Origin: Verrucomicrobiota bacterium
GTDB taxonomy: Bacteria > Verrucomicrobiota > Verrucomicrobiia > Limisphaerales > UBA8199
DNA length: 51,498 bases
Assembly (NCBI GenBank): GCA_012517205.1
Contig: JAAYVL010000139.1
Location: forward strand, 1-51,498
Reading direction: 5' to 3'
A program made the position numbers and the translations under genes. Positions 1-8,404 of this stretch are shown piece by piece. Position 1 is the stretch's first letter. Each line of letters starts with the position of its first letter. Under the pieces are notes generated by a model. It was not told where the DNA came from, ran no database searches, and worked only from the letters and a program-made list of their open reading frames with translations.

Positions 1-141
1 CAAGCATTGGGGGAGGAGTTGCGGCCCATCTATGAGAGTGCCGAGCGCGTGCGGGGGTTAGTCTCTCATCCTTGGCTGGTTCAACAAGTAAACGCTACCG
101 CAGCGGAGAATAGTGCATTTACGTGCCAGAAGTGGTATTAG
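1..141 (+). CDS. C-terminal end of an unidentified protein (partial)
   Basis: An open frame enters from the left edge and runs 46 codons to a TAG. The C-terminus contains LRPIYESAERVRGL and HPWLVQQVNATA, is mostly polar and predicted helical, and shows no motif I can tie to a family. Codon choice is GC-rich like the neighbouring genes, which supports coding, but the fragment is short and has no visible start, so chance openness cannot be excluded. About 425 bp separate it from the convergent murE stop. Confidence 0.4.
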   Translation, partial: QALGEELRPIYESAERVRGLVSHPWLVQQVNATAAENSAFTCQKWY

Positions 142-566
142 CATTTCCCGTCCGCTCCGCCGGCAGAACTCCCAAAGTAGTCTTGCCTGAAAGCTTTCAC
201 CGGTGCATTTTCGCACATCGAAAACATCGCGGCCACGAGAGCAGCAGACCTGAATTACAGGTGTGATGATGATTGACGGCGTAGAAGCGTACCGCCGTTA
301 TTTGGCGAGTCTGTACCGGCAGAAGCTGGGGTATGAGCTGGTCGATAGGGCGCAAATAGCGAGACCACGCCGCCGACGATCTGGCGGATCGTGTCAGAAT
401 GTGATTTGACTTGTTGGATTGACGCGCAAAGGATAGCCGTACAGCCAGGCTCCTGATGGATTACGAGGTAGGGATTCCACTTTACCTTCTTCCCTTCCGG
501 GATGGCACTGACATTCAGAACCAGATTACACAGGCGCAGGCAGCCAGAGCCGTCAGGTGGGCAACG
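142..566. other. Intergenic stretch without a convincing gene
   Basis: This region lies between the partial gene at the left edge and the end of murE. A 47-codon frame (266-409, plus) beginning MMIDGVEAYRRYLASLYRQK looks protein-like for its first 30 residues, then turns arginine-rich. A shift to another frame gives RDHAADDLADRVR, so it could be a decayed gene fragment. No ribosome-binding site, terminator or RNA gene stands out. Confidence 0.3.
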
Positions 567-2054
567 TCAACCGCCGTAGCCCTTCTCGCGGAGCAGCTCT
601 TCAGCCACCTCGTAATCGTTGAAATGGATGGTGCGGTCCTTGAGGATCTGAGAGCTTTCGTGGCCTTTACCGGCCACCAGAACCAGATCGCCAGGCTGGG
701 CTTGGTCTAAAGCGTGACGGATGGCGTCGCGCCGGTTGTGGATTACCTCGTGTGCCCCGCTCTGCTTTTTTTGCAAGCCGGCCATGATGTCGCCCACGAT
801 TTGGTCGGGGTCTTCGGTGCGGGGGTTGTCATCGGTGATGATGAACCGGTCACTGTGCGCTTCGACGGCGGCGGCCATCAGGGGGCGTTTGGCGCGGTCG
901 CGATCGCCGCCGCAGCCGAAGACCGTGATCAGGCGCTGGGGGTTCATAGCGCGGGCGGCCCGCAGCACCGTTTCCATCCCATCCGGCGTATGGGCATAAT
1001 CTATGATGACGGAGAAGGGCTGCCCGAGAGCAATCGGCTGGAAGCGGCCAGCCACGGCGATATTCTTTTCCAGGCCCTGTTTGAGTTCGGCCAGCGTCAG
1101 CGGCGTATGCAGAACTGCGGCGACACCCGCCAGCATGTTGTAGAGGTTGAATTCGCCGCGCAGCTTGGCCTGAACCTCAATCTCACCGCGGGGCGTGACC
1201 AAGGTGAAGCGGGTGCCGTCAGCAGAGAAACGGTAATCGCGGGCGGTCACGTCGGCCTTGTTTTTGAGGCCATAAAGCACCTTCTGCGCACGCACGCGCT
1301 CAATGAAGAAGGGGGCGCTGGGATCGTCATGGTTGAGGGCCACATGCTGCTGCGGGCCGAGGCTGGACAGCCAGCGCAGCTTGGCGTGACGGTAATTCTC
1401 CATCGTCTTGTGCCAGTCGAGATGATCTTGCGAGAGGTTCGTCCATGCCGCGGCCTGGTAATCAACGCCGACCACGCGGTGGAAATCCACAGCGTGAGAA
1501 GAGACTTCCATGGTGCAAAAATCGCACTTCTCGTTGACCATTTCCGTGAAGATGGCGGCCAGATCGGGCGGTTCAGGGGTGGTGTCCTTTGAATTGCAGA
1601 TGCGACCGTTGATTTTGTAGTACAACGTGCCGATAAGGCCGGCGCGGTAGCGGGTCATCAGGAGACTTTCGATGACGTGGGTGGTGGTGGTTTTGCCGTT
1701 TGTGCCGGTGACGCCAATAAGTTGGAGGGACCGGGCCGGATGCCGATAAAACTCCACCGCCAGCAGGGCCAACGCATAGCGCGAGTCGGGCACCAGGATT
1801 TTGACCACCCCGGCAGGGACAGGCTGATCCTGCTGCAGGACGACTGCCACCGCACCTGCCCGCACGGCATCCGGCAGGAGGGGATGTCCGTCCGGAATCT
1901 CAATCTTGTCCAACTGCGTGTAGATATTGATGGCGACGTACAGGCATCCGGGGGTGACTCGGAGAGGATCATAAACCACTCCTGTGATTTCAGGGGCCTG
2001 GTTTCCGAAGACCTTTTTCTCCGGCAGCACGGACAGTAGAGCACTTAACTTCAT
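567..2054 (-). CDS. murE: UDP-N-acetylmuramoyl-tripeptide synthetase MurE
   Basis: A 495-residue cytoplasmic Mur ligase that adds the third amino acid to UDP-MurNAc-L-Ala-D-Glu during peptidoglycan precursor synthesis. The ATP-binding loop TGTNGKTT is at residues 116-123. The central Mur ligase domain carries MEVSSHA and NLSQDHLDWH, and the C-terminal domain has FGCGGDRDRAKRP. DNPR at 409-412 followed by TEDP is the signature for meso-diaminopimelate rather than lysine as substrate, so a Gram-negative type wall is expected. Length is normal for the family. It stands apart from any other mur or fts gene; the next gene upstream on the same strand, maf, is 200 bp away. Confidence is high for family and specificity. 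Confidence 0.95.
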   Translation of the reverse strand: MKLSALLSVLPEKKVFGNQAPEITGVVYDPLRVTPGCLYVAINIYTQLDKIEIPDGHPLLPDAVRAGAVAVVLQQDQPVPAGVVKILVPDSRYALALLAVEFYRHPARSLQLIGVTGTNGKTTTTHVIESLLMTRYRAGLIGTLYYKINGRICNSKDTTPEPPDLAAIFTEMVNEKCDFCTMEVSSHAVDFHRVVGVDYQAAAWTNLSQDHLDWHKTMENYRHAKLRWLSSLGPQQHVALNHDDPSAPFFIERVRAQKVLYGLKNKADVTARDYRFSADGTRFTLVTPRGEIEVQAKLRGEFNLYNMLAGVAAVLHTPLTLAELKQGLEKNIAVAGRFQPIALGQPFSVIIDYAHTPDGMETVLRAARAMNPQRLITVFGCGGDRDRAKRPLMAAAVEAHSDRFIITDDNPRTEDPDQIVGDIMAGLQKKQSGAHEVIHNRRDAIRHALDQAQPGDLVLVAGKGHESSQILKDRTIHFNDYEVAEELLREKGYGG

Positions 2055-2254
2055 AGTATGAACTAGTTGTAATAAATGCCGCGCCCGGCAGCGTCGGAAC
2101 GCGGTGACAGATGCAGGCTTAGCAGTAGCGACCTCTCAGGTCAAGCACGCGGTTAACCGCGTTCGTCGGGCGTCCTTCGCGACGTCGGCCAGTCGGCTTG
2201 GGAGGAGTTCGGAGGCGCTGGGGACGGCGATTTCACGGTTAGAGTTGCTATGCG

Positions 2255-2845
2255 TCAGGTTCCCAGCCAGGCCGCCAGTTCCATCCGGAGGCGTTCCAGG
2301 GGGAGGCCGACGACATTAGTGTAGGAGCCGGCAATCTCTTCAATGATCAGATCCCCATGCTCCTGGATGGCGTAGGCACCGGCTTTATCCAACGGATTGA
2401 CCCGGCTCAGGTATTGCCGGATTTGGTAATCTGTGAGACGGCGGAAGGCTACAGCGGTGCTCTCGGTGAAGAGCACTTGGCATTGCGTTCGCCAGTGCAG
2501 GAGACAAACTCCAGTCACGACCAAGTGAGTGCGCCCTTGCAGTTGTCTAAGCATTTTTCTGGCGGCCGCTTGCGTTGCTGGCTTGCCCAGGAGTGTTTCC
2601 TCCAGGGAAACCAGGGTGTCTGCTGCCAGCACCAGGGCGTGGGGAACTTTCCTAGCTACCCAGCGCGCTTTGCGGAGGGCATTGATCCGGCACAACTCGC
2701 AGGCGCTCAACTGTGCATGATGGATTTCCGACGCATCGGCGGGTTGAACCTCGAACGCGAGGCCCAGTGATCGCAGCAATTCCGCTCGCCGCGGGGAGGC
2801 GGAAGCAAGGATCAGCCGGGGCCAGGACCGCCGCGAGGTTGGCAT
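2255..2845 (-). CDS. maf: Maf family nucleoside triphosphate pyrophosphatase
   Basis: A 196-residue Maf/YhdE-type protein. The family hydrolyses non-canonical or pyrimidine NTPs (dTTP/UTP or m7GTP, depending on subgroup) to the monophosphate and has been linked to septum inhibition. The diagnostic LILASASPRRAELL is at residues 11-24. The catalytic-Asp motif AADT, GKPATQAAARKML and the late motif AGAYAIQEHG all follow in the expected order. The start was taken at the first ATG; the conserved core begins ten residues in. It lies just downstream of the TPR lipoprotein gene (14-bp gap, same strand), so the two may be co-transcribed. Which nucleotide subgroup it belongs to cannot be settled by eye. 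Confidence 0.92.
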   Translation of the reverse strand: MPTSRRSWPRLILASASPRRAELLRSLGLAFEVQPADASEIHHAQLSACELCRINALRKARWVARKVPHALVLAADTLVSLEETLLGKPATQAAARKMLRQLQGRTHLVVTGVCLLHWRTQCQVLFTESTAVAFRRLTDYQIRQYLSRVNPLDKAGAYAIQEHGDLIIEEIAGSYTNVVGLPLERLRMELAAWLGT

Positions 2846-2859
2846 AATAGCTCGCGATG

Positions 2860-4722
2860 CTAAGGTTGGGGCGACGCTAGCCAGAAGTTGATGGCGCTGG
2901 CCTGCGGATGCTGCGGCTCCAGTTCGATCACCTTCAAATAATGCTGGCGTGCCCGGGTCGGCTGTTTCAATTGCTGTGCGTAAAGATTGCCCAGCGCCAG
3001 GTGGGCACGGGTTTCGTTTGGAGAGTGAGCGACGATCTTTTCCAACTCGTTAACCGCATCGCGTGGGCAGTTGGCTCGTTTGAGCACCAGCGCGAAGTTG
3101 TAACGCGCATCATTTGATGACGGTTCGAGGGCCAGCGCGGTTTCATAGGCACGCAGAGCCAGGGGCAGATTGCCGGTTTCGGCTGCCACCAGGCCAAGAT
3201 TGTAATGTGCTTCGAACAGGCTGGGATCGAGTTGCACCGCTTGCTGGTAAGCCTGTTTTGCCTCCGTCCAGCGCCGCGTTTGTTGTGCTCGAACTCCCCG
3301 GGTAAACGCTGCCTCGGCTTCGGGGCGATTGCCACGGGAGGGAACCGCTGGCGAGTGGTAGGCATAGCGGCTCAGTTGGTTGCCGGGCTCTGGCGCGGTG
3401 AAGACGCCCGGTGTCGGCGCGGCTCCCGTCGTAACCGTCCCGGCCGATTCCGGCAACTCGGTACCTGGGGTTGCCCCCAGGGGCGTTGGCTGCGGGGGTG
3501 TTTTCTCTTTGCTGCGAACCAGGTTGAGCGGATTGATGCGCTGGAAGAAACCACGTTTGTCCGTTTGCGAAGCTGTCACCCGGGCTGGCACCGATGATGT
3601 GATAATCAAGGGTTCTGTGGGCGAACCTTGCGCCGGGATTGGCCTCGCGACAACTGGCGGGCTAGGTTGCAAGGCGGATTCAACGGAGGGGCGCACTATT
3701 CCGGTGGTAGCTGGCGGCGGCGGAGGGATAATCGGAGCGGGCGACGGCACGCTGGTCGGACTGGCTTTTGCCGCACTAGCGGTGGTGGTTTTCGGGGGCT
3801 CGAGGATCGGTTCTGGTTTATGGGTTGCCACAGTGCTGGTTACGGGAGGCGCAACCGGTTGCGGCGGAGGGGTGACTTGGATTGATGGAACTGTGGGGCC
3901 TGTGGTTGCCGGCCGCGCAGGAGAAGCAAGTTCCATTTCAAGTTGTCGTATGGTTGCCTGCACGGCCTGGGCATTGGCGGGCACTGGCTTTAATGTGGCA
4001 TAGGCCCGGTATTTTTCCAGTGCCACCTGGCGATTACGCAGGTGCTGGTGCGAGACGATGGCCAGATTCAAGAGCGCGGGGCCATAGTCAGCTTGCTGTT
4101 TGAGCGCAGCTTCAAAGCAGTGGGCCGCCGCTGTTGCCTGTCCGCGCCCGAGCAAGGTCAGGCCCAACCCGTTGAGCGCTTCCGGGTTTTGCCGCTGCAG
4201 CCGAAGTGCCTCACGGAAGCTTTTCTCCGCAGCGTTTAGCTCCCGAGCTCGCAATTGGGCCGTGCCCAATTTCAGGAACCCCGGGGCTTCGTTGGGGCGG
4301 CGCAAAGTGTAGGCGGCGAATTCAGTTTTGGCGGCTTCGAGGCGATTTTGCGACAGCCAGAGGCAGCCCAGATTGTAGCGCGCTTCGCTCAAATCCTGGT
4401 TCAATGTCAGCGCTCGCCGGTAGGCATGCTCCGCTTCGACCGCCTCACCGGCATGATGGTAAGCCAAACCCAGGTCGTTCCAGGCCAGTGCATTGGTGCC
4501 GCCCAGAAGGACGGTTGCGGCGCGCAGCTTTTCGATCGCCTGCTGGTATTCTCCCCGGTTCATCAAGCGGCGGCCTTCCAAAAAAGCGTGCGGACCTGCC
4601 GGGGTGCAGCCGGCCAGCAGCGCCAGCAGGCCGGCCAGCCCGGCTCTCCAGCACCGACGCGGCCCGCTGACCGCCATCCGCGCTCCCGGATCGCGGGCCG
4701 CCGCATTTTTTGTGGTCAGCAT
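2860..4722 (-). CDS. TPR-repeat lipoprotein with proline-rich linker
   Basis: A 620-residue predicted outer-envelope lipoprotein. The N-terminus has basic residues, a hydrophobic run and a lipobox ending LLAGC, after which Cys would be lipidated. A first block of tetratricopeptide repeats (about residues 45-260, e.g. ALAWNDLGLAYHHAGEAVEA) is followed by a long low-complexity Pro/Thr/Ala/Ser linker (about 265-440) and a second TPR block (about 470-610, e.g. FEAHYNLGLVAAETGNLPLA). The two-block design suggests a scaffold that spans periplasm or peptidoglycan and binds partners at both ends; no enzyme motif is present. Translation may instead start at Met16. It is divergent from the DUF362 gene with about 30 bp between starts, so the promoters must overlap. 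Confidence 0.8.
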   Translation of the reverse strand: MLTTKNAAARDPGARMAVSGPRRCWRAGLAGLLALLAGCTPAGPHAFLEGRRLMNRGEYQQAIEKLRAATVLLGGTNALAWNDLGLAYHHAGEAVEAEHAYRRALTLNQDLSEARYNLGCLWLSQNRLEAAKTEFAAYTLRRPNEAPGFLKLGTAQLRARELNAAEKSFREALRLQRQNPEALNGLGLTLLGRGQATAAAHCFEAALKQQADYGPALLNLAIVSHQHLRNRQVALEKYRAYATLKPVPANAQAVQATIRQLEMELASPARPATTGPTVPSIQVTPPPQPVAPPVTSTVATHKPEPILEPPKTTTASAAKASPTSVPSPAPIIPPPPPATTGIVRPSVESALQPSPPVVARPIPAQGSPTEPLIITSSVPARVTASQTDKRGFFQRINPLNLVRSKEKTPPQPTPLGATPGTELPESAGTVTTGAAPTPGVFTAPEPGNQLSRYAYHSPAVPSRGNRPEAEAAFTRGVRAQQTRRWTEAKQAYQQAVQLDPSLFEAHYNLGLVAAETGNLPLALRAYETALALEPSSNDARYNFALVLKRANCPRDAVNELEKIVAHSPNETRAHLALGNLYAQQLKQPTRARQHYLKVIELEPQHPQASAINFWLASPQP

Positions 4723-4752
4723 TGGTCAGGGTGGTATCATTCAAGGCTGGAA

Positions 4753-5856
4753 GTGTCAAGTAACGCACAATGCCCGGAACGTTTGATCTTTGCCGCCACC
4801 CCACGCTGGCGGCCCGGCGCCTTGCTGGTCTTGTTTCTCGGCGGGTTGATGGGGGGGCACCCCCTGCCGGCACAACTGCTTGCACCGGCTTCGCCCGGCA
4901 GCACCGCTCCCCAGGCTGACATCTTCGTGGTTCAGGATGACACCGCCACCGCGGCCTTTGCGCCGCGCTGGGACCGGGTTCGACTGATGGTCAACTGTGC
5001 GATCACCAACCTGACCCATTGTGCCACCATGCCAGAAGCCTGGCGCAGCCTGATCGCAACCCAGGATGTGGTTGGCATTAAGGTGTTTTCAGCACCTGGT
5101 CCAAATAGCGGCACGCGACCGGCGGTGGTGGCTGCGGTGATCGAAGGTTTGCTCGCAGCGGGGTTGCCGCCCAAACAGATCGTTGTCTGGGACCGCCGCC
5201 TCACCGACCTGCGCCTGGCTGGCTACGGCACGCTGGCCCAAAAGTATGGCATTCGGCTGGCTGGAAGCATCGAAGCGGGTTGGGATTTGGAGGTCTTTTA
5301 TGATCCTGACAGTCCGATCCTGGGCAACCTGGTCTGGGGTGACCTGGAGTTTGGCCGGAAGGGCGAGAGTGTGGGGCGCAAGTCGTTTGTCTCACAACTG
5401 CTCACCCGCCAGGTTAACAAGCTCATCAATGTGACCCCGCTGCTCAATCACAACGCGGCCGGCGTTGCGGGCAACCTCTACAGCCTTGCGACGGGTAGTG
5501 TGGATAACGTGATCCGTTTCGAGTCCCAACCCGAAAGCCTGGCTACTGCGGTCCCGGAAATTTACGGCCTGCCCGTGCTGAGCGACCATGTGGTGCTCAA
5601 TATCACCGATGCGCTGATTTGCCAATACGAGGGCGGCGAGCGCGGTCTGCTCCACTATTCGACAGTGCTCAACCAACTCCGCTTCAGCCGCGATCCCGTG
5701 GCGCTGGACGTGCTTTCGCTTCAAGAACTGGATCGCCAGCGCCAGTTTGCGGATGTTCCTACGGTTAAACGCAACCTTCGCCTCTATAATAATGCTGCTC
5801 TGCTCCAGTTAGGCGTAAGTGATCTCAGGCGCATCCGAGTGGAGCGGATTCCCTAG
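4753..5856 (+). CDS. Exported DUF362 domain protein
   Basis: A DUF362-type protein. Landmarks are VVGIKVFSAPGPNSGTRP, the loop KQIVVWDRRLTDLRLAGYG, and NKLINVTPLLNHNAAGVAG, all typical of this family, whose biochemical role is unknown. The open frame extends far upstream, but that part lies antisense to the TPR gene. The likely start is a GTG that leaves an N-terminal basic segment and a hydrophobic stretch (PGALLVLFLGGLMGG), as in an export signal; a TTG or the ATG inside that stretch are alternatives. From the GTG the product is about 367 residues. It is followed by a convergent gene 103 bp away. I do not assign a function. Confidence 0.78.
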   Translation: MSSNAQCPERLIFAATPRWRPGALLVLFLGGLMGGHPLPAQLLAPASPGSTAPQADIFVVQDDTATAAFAPRWDRVRLMVNCAITNLTHCATMPEAWRSLIATQDVVGIKVFSAPGPNSGTRPAVVAAVIEGLLAAGLPPKQIVVWDRRLTDLRLAGYGTLAQKYGIRLAGSIEAGWDLEVFYDPDSPILGNLVWGDLEFGRKGESVGRKSFVSQLLTRQVNKLINVTPLLNHNAAGVAGNLYSLATGSVDNVIRFESQPESLATAVPEIYGLPVLSDHVVLNITDALICQYEGGERGLLHYSTVLNQLRFSRDPVALDVLSLQELDRQRQFADVPTVKRNLRLYNNAALLQLGVSDLRRIRVERIP

Positions 5857-5959
5857 TCGGTGGAAGCCGTGCCGCATTGGCTCGTGCGTCCTCTGTTTCA
5901 GTTCCGGGGGCTTCTGTGTGGAGCGGCTCCGGGTTGAACTTGGCCATCTGCTGTGATGG

Positions 5960-6937
5960 TTAATTATTGGGAGACGACGGCTTCGGTTGCTTGGACTCCG
6001 GCTGGCTTCCCTCATTCTTCAGCAAGGCAATGATCTCACTGGCTGAAGCGGCCAGGGTAGCTTCGACTTCAGATCCCTGCTGCTTGAGGTTGATCGCGCT
6101 AATCAACCGCATGGCGCTCGCCGCATTCGGTTGCAGCTTCACCAGCTTCAACAAGGCCTGGCCAGCCGACAAAATTTGCGTGGCGGTGGCATTACCGTCG
6201 GCTTCGAGTGAGAGCGTTGCCGTAAACCGGTCTGACGCTTCGCTCATTTCCAACCGTGCCGCCCGGGCCAGGCGGAGAATAATGGTGGCGGGATGCACGG
6301 GAAGCGGTTCCACTTTGGTCGCGGCGGCCTGGAGGAAGACACTGCCCGCCTGGTTGCCGAGTTGTGCACACTGGCCGCTTTCCCTGAGGCTGCGCACGGT
6401 GCAGTCCAGCACATCCAGCGCGTGCGCTACGTTCGTCTCCTGGCGGGACAGGATTATCACGCGCTGATGGTGCATGGCTCCATAGACGCGCTGCTCGGCG
6501 GAAGGATTGCGGTTTCCGCTCGTGTCAAGCCACTGGTGGATTCGATGCTTTTGGTAAGGTGTGGTCAGGTGATCTTTGGCTGCCCGGGCGGCGCGCTCGA
6601 GTTGGCCGGCTTGGAAATCTCCATAGACCAGCAGCGTGCCGTCTGCCGGGGCGTCGGCGCGGCCGTACAGGGTAAGGCCGCGCAAATGCTTGCGCGGGTC
6701 AAGTTGGAGCGCGGCCCAGAAAGCGCCCAGGCGAGCTCGGATTTCGGGTTTTTCCATTCCCTCCAGCAGGTACTGGCCCATTGCGCTCGGACGCAGTTTG
6801 TCGCAATCCACATGCAGCACCCAGGCGGGAGCTGCAGGCACGTCGGCGCGCTGAAGCGGCAAGGCCGATAGCGGGCACGGGTCGTTCGCGAGGCAGCCGG
6901 CGAGCAGAATCACCCGAAGCAAACATGCGTTCCTCAT
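5960..6937 (-). CDS. Unknown exported (lipo)protein
   Basis: A protein of about 325 residues that I do not recognise. The N-terminus MRNACLLRVILLAGC has a short charged region, a hydrophobic core and a lipobox-like LAGC, so export and lipidation are likely. An in-frame ATG seven codons upstream is also possible. After an Ala/Pro-rich start (PAAPAWVLHVDCDKL) the body shows alternating strands and helices, with long Ala/Leu-rich C-terminal helices (around IIALLKNEGSQPE) and no Cys or His pattern suggesting a metal or active site. It reads like the secreted proteins of unknown function that are frequent in Verrucomicrobiota. It lies immediately downstream of the RNase P RNA gene on the same strand. 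Confidence 0.6.
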   Translation of the reverse strand: MRNACLLRVILLAGCLANDPCPLSALPLQRADVPAAPAWVLHVDCDKLRPSAMGQYLLEGMEKPEIRARLGAFWAALQLDPRKHLRGLTLYGRADAPADGTLLVYGDFQAGQLERAARAAKDHLTTPYQKHRIHQWLDTSGNRNPSAEQRVYGAMHHQRVIILSRQETNVAHALDVLDCTVRSLRESGQCAQLGNQAGSVFLQAAATKVEPLPVHPATIILRLARAARLEMSEASDRFTATLSLEADGNATATQILSAGQALLKLVKLQPNAASAMRLISAINLKQQGSEVEATLAASASEIIALLKNEGSQPESKQPKPSSPNN

Positions 6938-6965
6938 AACGGCGGCCCACTGTGCCACAGGAAAA

Positions 6966-7430
6966 TTGGTATTGGAAGGGCTGTAAGCCGAATTTTGTCT
7001 GCGCCCGTTGCCGGGCGGAGAGAATCATTTGTCTCAGCAGCCAGAACCCGGGACCCGTTCCGCGGTTCGGAACCTGGAGCGGGCCGCTCCGGGGTCCCCT
7101 ATTTGGCCTTGCACCCGATGGGGTTTTCCGTGCCTCCGCGCTTGCGCTTGGAGCGGTGGGCTCTTACCCCACCTTTTCACCCTTACCGCAGCCTCGTTGC
7201 CGGGGCTACGGCGGTTTAATTTTCTGCGGCACTGTCCGTCGGGATGCCTCACGGCATCACCTCCCGCGTGTATCCCGCCGTGAGCCAGGTTGGCCTGCCT
7301 CCATGCTGTTCGCACGGGGGGTAGCGCCCGGCTCCGGCCGGTTACGCGGCATCGCGCCCTTTGGTGTTCGGACTTTCCTCCTTCCCCGGATTCATTCGGG
7401 GAAAGCGATTCTCCGCCCTTCCAAAACCAA
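6966..7430 (-). ncRNA. rnpB: RNase P RNA (bacterial type A)
   Basis: On the minus strand this region carries the conserved RNase P blocks in order. GAGGAAAGTCCGAAC (conserved region I, around 7368-7382) follows the hairpin TTTCCCC...GGGGAA. GGTAAGGGTGAAAAGGTG with GGTAAGAGCCCACCG and ACAGTGCCGCAGAAAA come next, and ACAAAATTCGGCTTA (conserved region V) is near the 3' end. The ends were set by a 16-bp helix P1 pairing 7415-7430 with 6966-6981 with a single mismatch. The resulting RNA of about 465 nt is on the long side. RNase P RNA is the catalytic part of the enzyme that trims tRNA 5' ends. A well-placed promoter precedes it. Confidence 0.95.
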
Positions 7431-7434
7431 CTTG

Positions 7435-7463
7435 AATATACTCTTGCCGCCCCGTGCGAGCAA
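7435..7463 (-). promoter_or_regulatory. Sigma-70-type promoter of rnpB
   Basis: On the minus strand, TTGCTC and TATATT are separated by exactly 17 bp. The -10 box ends 4 nt before the first base of the predicted P1 helix, so transcription would start at or just before the mature 5' end. Confidence 0.75.
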
Positions 7464-7551
7464 GCCCGCGTAGATTCACGGGGAGCGGAAATTGGGGTTG
7501 GCGGCCCAGGCCGGGAAGGCCGAGAAGCAACGCCCAGATGAAGGCCGCATC

Positions 7552-8280
7552 CTATTCGGTCACTGCCAAATCCATATCCGGGGTGTAGTAGAGCATGCGG
7601 CCGCAGTTGCTGCAGGCAACCAGTTCTTTTTCGGCCTGGCAGGTTACCAGAAGTTGGGGCGGCACTTTCATGTGGCAGCCGCCGCAGACGCCGTGCTGCA
7701 CGCCGACCAGAACATTTTCACCCTTGCTGCGCAGCAGGCGCTCATAGCGTGAGCGCGCGGTTTGTTCGACGTTCCCGGCCAGGGTTTCCCGGCGGGCGCG
7801 CAGTTCGTCCAATTCCCGGCGCAGGTTCGCCTCGCGCGCGGCCAGTTGAGCGAGTTGGTCTTCGACCAATTTGCGGGTATCGCTGGCGGTTGCGGTTGCA
7901 TGGGCAATCTCCTTCTGGACCGCTTCGGCTTGTTCCATTAACTCGATTTGCTGATTCTCAAGCTCGAAGATGGCGCTTTTACAAGTTTCTATCTGGGAGG
8001 CCAAAGCGCGGTATTCATCGTTTTTTCGGGTCAACAACTGCTGATGGGCGTAACGATCTATCATCTGCTTTTTGACCTGGGCTTCAAGTTCAAGGTCCTT
8101 GCGAGCCGACTCGATCTGCTTGAGGCGTTGCCGTGCGTTTTCCAGCGCTGACTGGGCGGCCGCAGCTTTGGCGTTAAAGGTTTGCCGTTCCGGTTCGATG
8201 CGTGCCAGTTCACCTTGCTCACGCCGAATTTTGCGGTCGCAATCTTGCAGAATCAGGAGTCTTTCGATCGTCTCGAGCAT
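7552..8280 (-). CDS. Coiled-coil protein with C4-type zinc ribbon
   Basis: A 242-residue cytoplasmic protein. Residues 5-180 form a long antiparallel coiled coil rich in Glu, Gln, Arg and Ala. The C-terminus is a zinc ribbon with two CxxC pairs, GVCGGCHMKVP and VACSNCGRMLYY. This is the zf-RING_7/YbgI-associated type of small nucleic-acid-binding candidate widespread in bacteria, whose molecular function is unsettled. Its stop lies about 90 bp upstream of the rnpB promoter on the same strand, and it diverges from the phosphotransacetylase gene across 124 bp. Family assignment is firm; function is not. Confidence 0.88.
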   Translation of the reverse strand: MLETIERLLILQDCDRKIRREQGELARIEPERQTFNAKAAAAQSALENARQRLKQIESARKDLELEAQVKKQMIDRYAHQQLLTRKNDEYRALASQIETCKSAIFELENQQIELMEQAEAVQKEIAHATATASDTRKLVEDQLAQLAAREANLRRELDELRARRETLAGNVEQTARSRYERLLRSKGENVLVGVQHGVCGGCHMKVPPQLLVTCQAEKELVACSNCGRMLYYTPDMDLAVTE

Positions 8281-8404
8281 GTTTTTAGCTTCAGCCAGGG
8301 GACAGAGTACTTGGCGCAGCGGCGCAAGTCAACGTGTGGTCTTTTCATTTTAAGGGCGCGCTTATCCGGTTGCGCTTTGGCGTTCGCTGCGCTACCAAGC
8401 AGAT

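Noticed and set aside
714-1592. Long open frames antisense to murE
   Set aside because: High GC third positions keep the complementary frames open; murE has unmistakable motifs and correct length.
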